A DNA stretch of 64,000 bases, taken from positions 186,001 through 250,000 of the forward strand of contig JAIXMO010000001.1 in assembly GCA_025677825.1 (NCBI GenBank). Reading direction: 5' to 3'. This DNA is from Helicostylum pulchrum (taxonomy: Eukaryota; Mucoromycota; Mucoromycetes; Mucorales; Mucoraceae). The stretch's first letter is position 1, and the number at the start of each line of letters is the position of its first letter. This document shows, piece after piece, positions 45,670-58,036 of the stretch. The notes under the pieces are model-generated. The model was given only the letters and a program-made list of their open reading frames with translations, made no database searches and was not told where the DNA came from. Both the position numbers and the translations under genes were made by a program.

Positions 45670-45818
45670 TATAATTTATGTATACATGAAAAAAAAAATA
45701 AAAAAAAATAAAGATTTATTGTTATTTTTTTTAAAAAAAATAAAGAAATATAACCTCTCCCAGCTCTATAATGAAACTTTACATATAATGTACACAATAA
45801 CACAAAAAAAAAAACTTT

Positions 45819-46534
45819 CTAATTGATTGCAGTAATTTTTTGCATCTTTAATGTGTTACCGTTACCATAACGAGCCGGGTCTAAAGAGCTCCTTTTTGGA
45901 ATGGTGGGTACGGAACTTCTTCTTTTCTTTGAAGAAGTGCTTGATTTTCTAGAGGAAGAGCTTGTACGCAGTAGAGCCTTTTGCTGTTGTCTAATCAAAC
46001 TTGATGTGTCTATAACGGCTAGTTGATCTAGCCATTTATCAAGTACTGATACGGACAGTATCTTTCTATCAAAGGTGTGTTTTTTGGGTTGCATCATGGT
46101 AGACATACTATGAGACCAGATCTTGGAGGTTAAAGAAAGTTGCTCTCGAATAGCGCTTAGCCATTTTTCTTTTTCTTCTGATGTGACACACTTGAATTTT
46201 AATGGGCGGGAGTTGGGTTCCTTGGGCTCGATCATGAATGTGTTGGAGGCACCTCGCTTCAGGTAACTGTTGGCTGATCGGAAATTGGACCATACATGTA
46301 CTGTAGGTAAGTTATCTGGAAATAATGAAGAGATCACACCTTTCTGTTATTATATATATTTTTGTTAATATACATGTAACACTAAATATAATATAAAAAA
46401 AAACTTTGTATTACCTCTGATTTATGTACATGAATTGACATGGTGGTTATTACCAAGTATCGCTTCTTCCAAACAGTAGGTCTAAATCTAAATGTAATAC
46501 GTTGGTGAACCCATCCCCACATTAACAAAACCAT
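45819..46534 (-). CDS. PH-domain protein
   Basis: Two exons (46415-46534 and 45819-46343) encode 214 residues. The first exon gives MVLLMWGWVHQRITFRFRPT then VWKKRYLVITTMSIHVHKS, the first strands of a pleckstrin-homology domain with basic lipid-facing residues. The second runs to FKCVTSEEKEKWLSAIREQL, the closing helix with its near-invariant Trp. The acceptor CAG|AAAGGTG was chosen because the next AG introduces a stop. After the domain comes a short helix and a Ser/Arg/Lys-rich disordered tail (SSSRKSSTSSKKRRSS). Likely a membrane-phosphoinositide adaptor; the ligand is unknown. Confidence 0.85.
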
Positions 46535-47044
46535 TTTGGAGTGAGAAAAAATAAATAATAAACATGTGCCCGTTTCTTTTTTATATGCAAAGGAATTTTT
46601 TTATTTTTTTATTCATTATACGTGTTGGAACAATGAAATCCAGTCTATTTAGGAAATGTATTAAATTTGATGCAGATTGTTATACGGTTTTATGAAAGAG
46701 GTATAAAAAATGTGCCAAACACACGCGCATGCATGGGGGGGTTTTTTTTTTTGCGCCAAACATAAAATCACCTCTTTTTTTTCTTTGCGTATCATCATAT
46801 GGTATCATGTCAGTTCTAGAAGATACTTTTTTTTTTTTATAGGAGTTTTTTTTTTCCTTTTTTTTTAAAAAGAAAAGTAGTTTTTAATAATAAAAAAATA
46901 TACACTAGGCTAAAGTGAATACATAATTTGTTTAATGAATTGCATATTCATGTTATCATTGTTTACGCATTTTTTTTTTTTTTTTTTTGGGGTCTAAGGA
47001 TAATTGGTACGAAGGTTCCCAATGACATTATACCCAAGTATTTA

Positions 47045-47081
<37 letters not shown>

Positions 47082-47211
47082 CGAAATAAGTTAAAGGAGC
47101 TTCGAGAACGCGCTTTTCGCCAATTAACCTGTAATAAGCCAAAAAAAAAAAAAAAAAAAAAAAAAAAAGCCCTGTTTTAATTGATCATCGTTAAGGGGGT
47201 GTTGCGTTTAT
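46535..47211. other. Spacer dominated by homopolymers
   Basis: T-runs near 46972-46988, 47050-47077 and an A-run near 47142-47168. No gene is seen. Confidence 0.45.
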
Positions 47212-49004
47212 TTAGCAAATGCTTTTTTCTTGATTATCAATTTGAGACCTCTTCAAATTACCTCGCATCCATAAAACAGGTATATTTCCTGCAGTAATGA
47301 TACCTACGACGACGCGCATGGATAGGTTCATGTTGTGGGGCGGTGTAGCGTCTGGACCGGCTTTAAGTGCGTCAATGAGTATAGAGAACGCCAGCATAAA
47401 CGTAGTACACATAGACCAAATGATACATGATCCAACTGATTCAGATACAGGGTAAGTAACTATCCTCAACAAAAGTATATAAATATATATTTTAGTGTAT
47501 GTTTTGAACTGTACCCACGTAATTGTACTTACTTTCACTAGCTAACTCTAAATAGACGGGAAATAATGCATATGAAAACAATCCGTTTAATACGCATACA
47601 GTTAATACAGTCGGAAAAGAGTTCGGCATTACTATTATTTTTGTTAATATACACATGTGTGGGTACGTTTTTGTATATGCTTACAATTAAATATAAACAT
47701 TACGTAGGTGAAGATAATAAGAGGAGTAAAAGTTCTTATCAACATGTAATGTTGTGGACTTTTTCCTAACCAATAACCTGTCATTCCTATAAAAAGGGTT
47801 TAGATAAAAAGATGTATGTGTGTGCGTTTAACTCCTTTATACCTCCTCCAATACATCCACTGATTACAACAATAGATGCACATAGTCCGGCTTCTTGATC
47901 TGTGTATCCGTACGGCGTAATGGCCTCAATAATTAAAACTGAAACGGAAAACACCATACCGATAGTGGAAGCAGCTACAACGGCTACAGACCAAAACTGA
48001 AAGTTTCGAGAGACGACCTTTACGCCTTGCCAGAAGGGGGTTCTGTCTAGGGTGGAGGTTACGGAGGGTGGGGTGGTAGGCTTGCCTGGCAGAAAAATTG
48101 CAGGAATGGTAAAAGCTGTAGCTAAACCTGCAACTATAAAAAGCTACATACAATATTTTTTTAATGTAAGGTTTAAACGATAAATTGCATGCAGTGTTTA
48201 CCATTCTAGGGATGTCATGTATGGTAGGAGTAATAACTGGAAGAAGTAGAGGGCCGACAGCCATGCCTATCTGTATAGCTTATACACGATTTTTTTTTTA
48301 AAAAAAAGCTTTTTTTGGGGGGAATACAAGTGCGCTTTAAATCACTTACATAGTATTATATTAGCTAGACCACGGTCTTTCGGTGTAAACCACACAGCTA
48401 CGAGCTATTGGTAAACATATATTAGGGGGATGCGTTATTATTTTATTTTTTAAAAAAAACAGTACCTTGGCAGCAATACTAAAATAAAAGGATGTTTAAA
48501 AAAAATTAAAAAAAAAGGGTGTGTTTTTTTTTACTTGTATACTAATGGACCAGCTATACTTGAAATAATTTGGCCAACCATAAATACAATATACTTTTTG
48601 TCATCATCAACGACAATGGCAAAGCACCGTACCCAGCACCCGATAGCGTTCACGGCACCACACAGAATAATGGAGGTCTTAATACCGTATCGTTCATAGA
48701 ACCAAGCAGTAGGTAGAGAGAATACGGAGTTACAGATGGCAGATGCGTTTGATAACCAGTTTAGTTTTGTAAGAGAGATGTTCATCCACAGAGACATGAC
48801 GGCTGGAGTACTGGAGGCAGTCATCCACATGACAGCGCAAAAGCAATTGATCATAACACAAGTAAATGTTAAGATCCAGGCTTGCACGCTGGTCTTGGGT
48901 GTGGGTTTATTAGAGATCTCTTCTCCAATCATAGAGGAAAACGAGGTTGATTCGCAGAACGAAGTAGGTGTATGGTCTTCTACTCTTAGTTCTTTTGTAC
49001 TCAT
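47212..49004 (-). CDS. MFS transporter, FLVCR/DIRC2-like
   Basis: Eight exons (48535-49004, 48466-48478, 48350-48404, 48202-48278, 47843-48143, 47685-47786, 47533-47631, 47212-47459) encode 454 residues. A polar N-terminus is followed by about twelve helices. The loop-2 block RYGIKTSIILCGAVNAIGCW and the loop-4 block AVWFTPKDRGLANIIL resemble the FLVCR/MFSD7/DIRC2 branch of the major facilitator superfamily, which in animals moves heme, choline or related cations; the fungal substrate is unknown. A 13-nt micro-exon (I-A-A-K) is needed between helices 4 and 5. Exon 4 has two in-frame acceptors 12 nt apart (48278 and 48266), giving SIQIGMAVGP or CMAVGP. The first is preferred as it keeps a full helix. 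Confidence 0.87.
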
Positions 49005-49310
49005 ATTGAATTGCACACTCACACACACAGTAACAAAAAAAAAAAAAAGGAAAAAAAAGAGGAAAAAAAGGTAATAAAAAAAGGGGTGTGATCAATATTT
49101 TAAGCAAAGGTTTTTTTTTAAAAAAAAATCATTAACCAAGAACCTTTTTCTTTTTTTGTTATGCATGAATGGTGATCTTTGATCATTTATTTATTTTTAA
49201 ATACCGATTAGGTTTTTTTTTTCAATTGTCTTCCTTTGCAAAAAAACATATAAGGTGTTTTTTTTATTTGAACTAGGCATTTTTTTAACTTGGTTGCAAT
49301 CCTTAGCGGT
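49005..49310. other. Upstream flank of the MFS gene
   Basis: Contains a perfect T9A9-like palindrome near 49111-49128 and A/G-rich sequence next to the start codon. No gene is seen. Confidence 0.4.
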
Positions 49311-49580
49311 GCACTTAATTTTTCACTACACTAGTGACTAATTTAGTGAATGTAGCGACTTGTTTAAGTGAGATTGTAGCGGTCAAAAATAAATCCCACA
49401 ATGAACAACCGTAAGCTAGTTGAACGGCTCTTCGGTGTGGTTGCTCCTTTTAAGTAAAAATTTTTTTTTTTAGTAAAAGTAGTTTTATTAAAAAGATGCG
49501 AAGAAATGTGCGCCCACTACATGTAGTAGATTTTTAAAATTTTATTTTGCGATCACTAATTAAGTGAAAATTTAAGTGCA
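49311..49580. mobile_element. MITE-like element with imperfect terminal inverted repeats
   Basis: Left end GCACTTAATTTTTCACT...TAGTGA and right end TCACTAATTAAGTGAAAATT...AAGTGC are complements over about 27 bp with a few mismatches. The interior carries related direct motifs TTTAGTGAATGTAGCG and TTTAAGTGAGATTGTAGCG. Non-coding; no clear target-site duplication. Confidence 0.5.
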
Positions 49581-50075
49581 AACATTTTCACTGCATTCAT
49601 CACTCGATAAATATTTATATGCGTTGTCATTGTTTGATGGAACAAAAAGTGTCACTGGTATAAACCCTCGGAAAAACATGTCAGACAAAAAAGTTTGTTA
49701 TACAAGAGCGGGGGGGAAAATAAAATCGGAGTAAAAGGCAGCAACGTGGCAAAAAAAAGAAAAAAAAAGGCATTAGAAGTGATACACCAATAAGAATAGT
49801 TCGGTGTTACTGAATTCCTCGTGGCCGCCATAGCCAATTTTTTGTTGTTTCTGTGAATGACGAAAATTGGTTCTATTTTGAAAAGGACTCGGGTATGATA
49901 TTACAAGAAATGTATATATATAAAAAAAGAGTCCTTTTTTTTTTTTTTCGCTTATATAATATCTCTCTTTTATATATAAAAAAGTAAAAAATAAAAAAAG
50001 TATTACAAAAAATAAAATTCTATACATAAAAAAAATTCAAAAATGGTAATAAATTTAGAATAAAAAAAAAGACAA
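49581..50075. other. Spacer
   Basis: AT-rich; short ORFs are Phe/Leu/Tyr-rich translations of homopolymer. No gene is seen. Confidence 0.4.
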
Positions 50076-50575
50076 ATGACAAAACTAGAGATATCGGAAC
50101 CAATGCTGGTGGTTGTTGCAGCAGAGAACAAGTCCACGTCTACATTTGCAACAACTGTTGTACCATATTATGGTAGTCGGGCACCTAAACAATCTGTGAT
50201 TGAAACCGACCGCATTATACTTGACATGATTGACGATATCCAAGCAACTATTCAAGCTCAAGGTAAATATACGACATACGATATATATAAACAATCCGAA
50301 TTTTTTTTTTTAAAAAAAAGCGTATGTTATTTATATGTAGAATGGGATAATATGAAAATTGTACCAATATCTAATACGAAAAGGAATGTCATTTTTTGGA
50401 AATTGCGTATTGTGCTTTGTGCCATCATCTTATTGCTGCTTGTGGTTGGTACGTTTTTTTTTTTTTTTTTTTAATGTCATACCATCTTATAATACACCAA
50501 TTTAAAAAAAAAAAAAAAAATTTAATTTATTTAGCAACTGTTGTCATTAGTGAGTTGACAAAAGAAAGATCATAA
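50076..50575 (+). CDS. Small single-pass membrane protein, unknown function
   Basis: Three exons (50076-50262, 50341-50448, 50535-50575) encode 111 residues. The N-terminal ~75 residues are soluble and contain an amphipathic stretch (DRIILDMIDDIQATIQAQ). A single helix of about 22 residues (LRIVLCAIILLLLVVATVVI) is followed by SELTKERS. The intron-1 splice was fixed by restoring QAQE-WDNMKIVPISNTKR. The layout fits a tail-anchored or type II protein, but there is no signature. The intron contains a T-run directly followed by an A-run. Confidence 0.65.
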
Positions 50576-50851
50576 ACAAGAACCAATCAAAATAAAGGAC
50601 GCGGAGTAACAGTTTTTTTTAAAAAAAAAATTATTATTAATTTATTTGATGGAGTGTTGTCTATTTATGTACTGTGATGAAATTAAGATTAATGGGGGGG
50701 GGGAGTTTGGGGGGAGGAGGAGGGGAGGTAATAAGTAAAATGATTATAATTATATTAGTAATATTATTTTTTTTGGGTTTGTGTAGTGTATATCAAATAC
50801 AATTACACTCTAAAAGGGGGAGTTTTTTGAGTTTTTTAAAAGAGGATGGGC

Positions 50852-50912
<61 letters not shown>

Positions 50913-51033
50913 GTATACGCGAAAGAGATTAATAATTATTTATGTAAGTAGTTCATAAAATAAAATAAAGAAAAGGAGCATACAAAATGGAGAAGTTGAA
51001 AAGATAAAGAGAGAGAGATTATTGAGGGTGTAT
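50576..51033. other. Spacer with G-rich and GA-repeat tracts
   Basis: A G-rich stretch near 50693-50728 with several G-runs, then a GA microsatellite at about 50853-50911. Translation across it gives only Arg-Glu repeats. No gene is seen. Confidence 0.5.
50853..50911. repeat. (GA)n microsatellite
   Basis: About 28 GA units, interrupted once near the 3' end. It lies in the 3' flank of the small membrane-protein gene and of the convergent IQ-motif gene. Confidence 0.95.
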
Positions 51034-53019
51034 TTATATTTTTCTATTAATGACAGTTTTTCTTAAAGGTGTAGCAGTAGTGGTTTTCTTTTCAACAGTA
51101 GTAGTAGTAGTAGTAGTAGGGCGAGTTGATAATCTTGAAACGGTGGTGGGTCGAGTAGTAGTAGGTCGACTACTAATAGGAGTATGTGTTCTTTTAACAG
51201 GAACAGGTGAAGCGTTTCTACCGGTAGAAGAAAGTTTAGGAAGTGGACGTTGAGCTGTACTGGTAGCAGGTCGTGTAGTAGTATTGGGTACAACGGAAGG
51301 TCTAGTACTTGTTGCAGTAGCAGGTCTTACACGAGAAGCAGTAACAGTAACAGTAGAAGGCTGTTTCTTTAAAAGAGCAATTTCTTTTGTTGCGTCATCT
51401 AATTTACGCTGCATTGACTTTCTTTGTTCTACTTCCTCCTTTTGTTGAACTTTAATATCGTGCAATTGGTCCAATACACGAGACATCATGGACTCCATGT
51501 CAGCACGAGCTTTGGATTCGTGACGAAGACGAGACTCAAGTGGTTGAACTTGACTAATGACTTGCTCCATCTTTCTCTCATAGGCTTGTCTCATATCTAC
51601 TTCTTGCTCCACACGTTCGTTCAAGACCTTGTGCTGGTGGTCCATGACAATGGTCATATCCTCCATGGCCTTTTCAAACGCGATACGCATTGCGGTTTCT
51701 TCTCCAAGACGTTGTTCAAGTTCGTAACAGCGGTCTTGTAATTGGTTATGGTTGCGGCGATGAATACTATCGTTGACACGAGCAAGGCCAGCCATGACTC
51801 GGTTTGATAGTTTCATATTTGATTTTTGTTGTTGTTTGCGACCGGAGTAACCTCTCCAGCAAGATTGGATTTTAATGGCGGCTAATTGACGAAGTGCTTC
51901 CAAGTCCATTAATTGTTCTTGTTCACAGTCGGATAAGGGTAAGAAGACGGACGCGGATTCAATAGGGAGTTCTTTGCATTCGTCGTACTCTTCATCGTCG
52001 TAGCCTTCATCGGTGGTGCTGATGAGACTACTGTTGGTGTATTGGATAACGCGTGGTGGGTGTGTCTTACTGATCTTCATCACGATCACCTTGGAGTTTG
52101 TAGAAAAGTTGCTGATGTTATCGTCTTCGTTCAAGATATCAAAGATATCTGCTTCTGACTCCATACGGTAAGGATGAATACTGCGGTGGACTAAATTATA
52201 ATAAGCGGTTAGAAAAAAATTACATAATCTGCACGCGCGCAAAAATAAAATTACCATTTTCGTGAACGAAATGAGAAGATTGGTCAGGAAAGATAAAGGA
52301 ATTTTCATCCCAATGAATTCTATCTTCTTCTGCAACACAAGCTAAATGATGATGACTTGATTCAGACAAGAAAGAAGAGGGGCTAGAGTACTGCGAAGCC
52401 TTTCTGATGACAACAGTACCGGTAGAGTCGTAAGACTCTTCACGAATGTGCCTTAAACTGTAAGGCATCTGTGTAGGTAATTGAAGTGGAGAAAGTTGAT
52501 TATCGGCCAAGAATGCGTTCCCGTGTTCATTGGTGAACGATTCAAAGTATCGGTCGAGTCGGTCTGAACTACTACGAGCACTATTGTTCATCAATTGATG
52601 GTAATAGTCTTCATCGTCTTGTTCTTCTTCGTCTTCTTCGTAAATGATGTTGGAATAAGCAGCGGTTGAAGTTGAAGTGGTGGTAAACGAACATTCATCA
52701 AAGTAACTAAATTGATCATCTTCATTGATGATTTCAGCCTCAATTTCCATGATACGAGATTTAGGTGGAAATTCGTATTGAAATTGTTCTGGAGCTAAAT
52801 GTTGGGCTATTTCGATAATTTGATCCTGCTATTAAAATAAAAAAAAAACGAGATTAATTTCTAATAATGGTCATGTGCTACAGGGCTACAGTTTTTATTT
52901 ATAACAACACTTTTCCACGTTTATTTTCATTGTTATATTACCTTAATTTGATCTTCAGCGGCCAATAAGGATGTAGGGTTGCGGAGCATAATTGGTTCTG
53001 GATTAAAACAATCGGTCAT
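51034..53019 (-). CDS. IQ-motif, coiled-coil protein with Thr-rich tail
   Basis: Three exons (52942-53019, 52255-52828, 51034-52190) encode 602 residues. The N-terminal third is acidic and low-complexity (EEDEEEQDDEDYY). Near residue 310 the segment LRQLAAIKIQSCWRGYSGRK is an IQ motif (IQxxxRGxxxR), a calmodulin-binding site. About 130 residues of heptad-like helix follow (ELEQRLGEETAMRIAFEKAM to KEIALLKKQ). The last ~110 residues are Thr/Arg/Pro-rich and basic (RPTTTRPTTVSRLSTRPT), like microtubule-binding regions. A cytoskeletal role with calmodulin is a reasonable inference, and a calmodulin-like gene lies at 62 kb. The starting exon reads MTDCFNPEPIMLRNPTSLLA. Confidence 0.85.
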
Positions 53020-54960
53020 TTTTATAAATGAGTGTGTAGGTAGGTAAAAAAAAAATAGTGAATGGAATGGGTTGTATTTTTTTTTGGGTTTTTTATTTTT
53101 TTTTTAAAAGGTGTTGGAAGACTAAGACGGAGGGTCTTTTTTACTTATGTCGTTGTTTTTGATTAAGAAGGGAAAAAAAAAAGTAAGTATTTGAGCGCAG
53201 TAAGTATATATGCTTTAAAGTGAGAAAAAAGAGAAAAAAGAAAAAAAAAGGAAAAAGAAAAAAGAAAATGGTGGGTTCCCTTTTTATAATAAAAAAGTTG
53301 GTGGACTAAAAAGGGGAAAAGGGTCCTACAATTTTTGTTAAAAATAAACATTTTGCTTATGATTTTTATTAAATAATTGTTCGTCATTTCTAACTAGTGC
53401 GCGTGTAGCACAAACCATTAAAAAGGGCGGAACCATGTGAATTACACGTATTTTTGGGCTTTTCTTTATTATCGATCAAACGTTTCGTTTTTGCAGTAAA
53501 AAAAAAAATAAGGTTTCAAGGGCTTATAGCAGTTTATTATACAATAATAATAGAATCGCACAAATGATACGTTTTAAGTCGTGATTTCTGCCATTTTTTA
53601 TGTAGTCGCTTTCCGTTTCTGAATAGAAAATTACATGGCTTTATTTTTTTCATCACGCACGAAAAAACTTAAAAAAATTCTTCGCTATCACACGGACCTC
53701 CTCCCCTTTTTGTCGCACCATATCAGCCTCAATTGAATATTTTACTGCTGCACCAAAAATAGAACCAGTATAGTGGGACCTTGATGAGGGTATTTGCGCT
53801 TAAACACCCTCATTGATACAGACAAAAAAGCTTGTAGGCGCAAAGAGTTGTAAAATTTAGGTTTATCTCTTTGTTTCTGATTGCGTGTGAATCCGCGCAA
53901 CGAGAAAAAATAACTCCTTTTTTTAAGTGATTTAGTTTTTGGCGCAAAAAAAAAAAAAAAAAATGTTTCTATTTTTACTTGCAAAAAAAAAACAGGTTAT
54001 CAACTTGTTGAAAAGTTTTTTGGGGGATCCAGCCAAGCGTTTCTAAATACAAGAGCGGTTGTTTGTGGGGGGATGCACTGGCCAATCAATGTACGCGATC
54101 AAGGAAAAAAGTCCACTGATACCTACGGTATTAAGCCTAAATCGAGATAGCTAGTTTTGTTCCCAAAGAGATGAAAAAAAAAATGACATGTTTTAAATTA
54201 CTCTAGTTTGCGCGCGAAAGCCAACACGTGATAAAAAGACAAAAGATAACTTTTGTACGTGGTTAGACACTTTGAAAACAAAAATGTAACCCAAAGGATT
54301 AGACAATTAAAAAATCGTGAGTTACGTAAAAAATTAGTATTTAAACAAAAAAGAAACCTTCCTTTTTTACTGTAGGGAGAAGTTGGCAAAAAAAAAAAAA
54401 GTGCTTTTAGAAATGATATCATCTGCGCGCAAGTCTCATCGTCTCACGCTAAGGGTTTTTTACGCTAAAAACGGGCCATAATCTTTAAAAAGCACCGACC
54501 AATTTAAATTAACAATGAACTGATGTTTTTTTTTTGGTGCAATTATAAAACCGTATTATTAATTTATATTATATTTCAAGTGCGTACTACTACTTTAAGA
54601 AACAATTCCAAGTTGTGCCAAGTGCTAGGTAATACACAAGCACTGACCCCACTGCTGAAGAAGAAGGTGGTGTGTGACTGAGCCACTCTGGAATTTTTTG
54701 CTCAAGTATAATCACGTTTAAAATGTCAAATATAGGGTATACACAAGGTTAAAATTGTGAAACATGCTTCAGTATCATTTTTATGCCTCTCTCTCTCTTA
54801 CGGTTTAAAAAATTGGTCACTAGTATAGAACTTTTTTTTTTTTTTTGCAAATGTAACCACGTTACCTATTTAATAAACTTTTTTTCTGCGGTTTCATTTT
54901 GGTAAATAGTGACAGGAAAGTAATTGGATCAATTTATAATGTAATAGTTTTAATTTCTCA

Positions 54961-54997
<37 letters not shown>

Positions 54998-55060
54998 AAA
55001 CGGGGTATTTTTTTTTTTTTTGGGTTAAAATGCGTGAATGTATAAAGGAGTAAAGCATAG
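53020..55060. other. Gene-poor 2-kb spacer
   Basis: AT-rich. Minus-strand frames at 53742-53984 and 54198-54422 are Phe/Leu/Lys-rich without domains. An A-run of about 33 nt lies near 54963-54994. No gene, tRNA or obvious repeat family is seen. Confidence 0.4.
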
Positions 55061-56453
55061 TTAATGTTGGTCAGATCGAGTGGTCATACCAGCCATTAAT
55101 CTTTGTTCAGTAGTGATGGGTTCGTTCCACTGTTCCTCGTAAACGAGTGAGTGGGAGTTCATAAAATTAGCAATGGCGAGTCGTTCGGCTTCATACATGT
55201 CAGGAGTGACGCCTTCAAATTGGTTATTAAATGTATGGAAATTAGTAGCATATTCAAATCGGGTCAAGTTTGGAAATAGCCGCAGTAGATCGTAAAAACC
55301 AGGAGTGGACAGTGGGGTTGTAATGTATTTTGTGACTCTGAGGTTCCGTAACGAAGAACCAGGTAAATCAGTGGTAGTGGTAGTGGTTCGTTTTTTTTGT
55401 AAAGGATGGTGAAGGTGATAAGGATGGTGATGTTTCAAGTTTACAGTAGTAGTGGTGGTGGCAAGTGGTTGTCGTCGATTTGATGATTTTTGATGGATAG
55501 TATCGCGCAGAGAATTATACAGGGCCAAGTCACGGTTGGTGACACAAGCGAGATCATGGACTTCCAGTGTGGTTAAACTTTTGCATTTACAAAGCAGTTC
55601 CCAAAAGGCGCGATTTGAAATAGTTCCCATAGGAGAAGCACCACGGAGTTCGTGACCATCTTCGTTTATTAGACCAGTAAGTTCTAGCACATCTTTGGAC
55701 TTGATACTGCAAAGTGTCAGGGACTCTAGTAAAGGCCAATGTCTCGCCATGGTCATAAGAACAGCATCGTTCATGCCAGCATGAAGACCACGGAAATGAC
55801 GCATCTTGGGACTACCAGACACAATGGCTTGTAATAGACCAGATGAATGTAGACCTTTGTCACCGTTGTTTACGTAATGAAACGTACTGAGCGAGTGGGC
55901 ATTGCAAGCAATGGTGCAGAACAATTCAGTCATTTCAAAATCCAAATCGCAATTGAGGATCTTGATGGTGTGAAGTGTTTGCTGTGTTAACTCTAGCAGC
56001 TTGGAGAATGTATCAGAGAAATGGTTGTGTAGTTCGAACCCATGCTTTAGGTACTCTTGGCGACGACGAGCAGGTTGCAATGCTCTGATATGGGAGAACA
56101 GCAGTGGTCGGTTGGGTGGTTGATTTGAGAATTGGACGGGGACCACCGTGTTTTGAATGAAGTCTGAGTAGCAGCCTTGAATTGTCAGTGTGCGCACACG
56201 AGGTCCAATTGAGACCACTCGTTGCATAGCTAGTAATAGTGTGTTGAATTCCAAGTCCTTTAAGATAATGTGTTGGTATAAATATGGGTCTGTACAGTTG
56301 TAATACCATTTACGTGAAACTCTATTGGGCATTTAGTTTTTTTTTTTTTTTTTTTCTTTGTAACTGTATCTTGTTTTATTACCTGCAAGCTCTTAGTCTA
56401 TCTGGGAAAGATAAGTAACTGAATATTTCTTGAAGGATAGGATTAGGAAACAT
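55061..56453 (-). CDS. F-box protein
   Basis: Two exons (56383-56453 and 55061-56321) encode 443 residues. The F-box occupies the first ~45 residues: PNPILQEIFSYLSFPDRLRA, then CRRVSRKWYYNCTDPYLYQH, with the intron inside the R of RACR. F-box proteins recruit substrates to SCF ubiquitin ligases through Skp1. The rest carries degenerate leucine-rich-repeat-like segments (HTIKILNCDLDF, LESLTLCSIKSKDVLEL, LTTLEVHDLACV, LRNLRVTKYITTPLSTPGF), probably the substrate-binding part. A His/Thr-rich insert lies near residue 320. The target is unknown. The ATG at 56453 starts immediately before the F-box. Confidence 0.88.
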
Positions 56454-58036
56454 GATGCTGCGATATTATTTGTTCTTTGGTATGTTTATAAATATATAAA
56501 AAAGAAGAGAAGGAAATAAATAAATAAAGAAAAAAAAAAGAAAGGAAATAATGTAAAGAAAAAAAAAAAAAAAAAAAAAGAAGGAGAACAGCAGGGAAAA
56601 AAAAAAGGTACTCTTTTTATATGTGAGAAGAGAGGATCTTCTTTGTCTTGCTGCAATTATACTTTGGTAACCAATACTATCGAATAAGATTGCTATATAC
56701 CCTATCAAAGCCCTGGCGCATGTTTCAGGTACAGACTGGGTACAAATTTTTTTTTTTAGGTCTTGTTCATTAAATCTCGGATTCTTTTTTGTTTCTCTCT
56801 CTTTTTACAGATAAAAAAAAAACAAAAACCTTATATTGCGCGTAAAATATGTATCGCTGCAGAAAAAGACAGTTAAAACATCAAAGAACTCTTTAGTATA
56901 GTGTCGGTACGATGGTTTGAAAAAAAAAAAAAAAAAAAAAAAAAGTTAAAATTAGGCCATGTTTCAGTGTAAATTGAACAAATGTTTCTCGGCTAAATGA
57001 AAAAATAAAAAAGTGTCAAGGTGATTGGGGAGAAATCCCAAAGGGCGGGAGCGTATCTGAGTTAGTAGAGCCTTCTTTGATTACCTGACGATCAAAAACT
57101 TCAAGTACAGATTTTATTTGTTTGCTATTTCCAGTTTAGAATTAAATTTCGTGTTGTGTTGCAAATGGCACATAAAGAATAACAGTGGAATTTAAACATG
57201 AATATATATTTATTTTTTTTGACGGGAACTTTTCTGAAGTAGGAATAGTGAGACCTTTTTTTTTTGAATACAAACAAAAAGACCATGAGATGATTCAGGT
57301 GTAACAATTTATTCGTGATTGTGTTACATGCAAACCTATATCTTTTTTATTACAAAAAAAAACCACTAAACAAGTATACTCTTATTTTCTTGTTTTAGAT
57401 ATATTGGGCCTTTTTTCTATAATATATCCGCGCTCTTGGTGTATTTCTCTTCTCTCCTCCCCCTTTTTTCTTAAAAACTCCCATCATCCTCCCCCCTTGA
57501 TATAACCGTAAAAAATTTGTTATTCTCACTATTTTAATTTCTACAGTGAACTTTATTGTAAAACCGGACACACGGTTTATCGTTTTTATCACGATAGGTC
57601 AGGTTACGGTAACTAACTTTCCCTAACTGGAATAAAAAATGTACTGTTTCAGTTACGCATATTGAGCCATTTTTTTTTTTATATCCGGGGAGCTTGAAGT
57701 ATAATCAAGGGTAACCCGTTTGGAAGTATAAAAAAAAAACCGTTGTAGTGCATAAACGCGATTTTAGATGTAAAACAAATGTGCATAATTTCTAAACATT
57801 TCAATCTCTTTTTTTTATTATACAGATCTAAACCCACATCATCTTTTTTTCTTTAAACCAGATCTCCTTAGAGCACAATATAAACAGTTTTTTTTTTGTA
57901 GAATAATTTTCAACATGAATGTTTGTAATATTTTTTATTCCTAGTTTTTTTTTATAAGGTTGAATGGACTTTTTTTTATTTTCTAAGCGAAAAAATAAAG
58001 TATTCGTGCGCAAGTTTATAGAGCTGTTAAACTTGT
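56454..58036. other. Gene-poor spacer
   Basis: AT-rich, with an A-run near 56927-56944. Minus-strand frames around 56466-56708, 57125-57307 and 57395-57592 are homopolymer-derived and are not called. No RNA gene is seen. Confidence 0.4.

Noticed and set aside
50674..50958. Plus-strand frame rich in Arg-Glu repeats
   Set aside because: It is a translation of the GA microsatellite and flanking G-runs.
53742..54422. Two minus-strand frames in the 53-55 kb spacer
   Set aside because: Phe/Leu/Lys-rich composition from T-runs and A-runs; no splice signals lead to a domain.
56034..56046. GTTCGAACCC, resembling a tRNA B box
   Set aside because: It lies inside the coding exon of the F-box gene, where it encodes part of KHGFELHN; no tRNA fold surrounds it.
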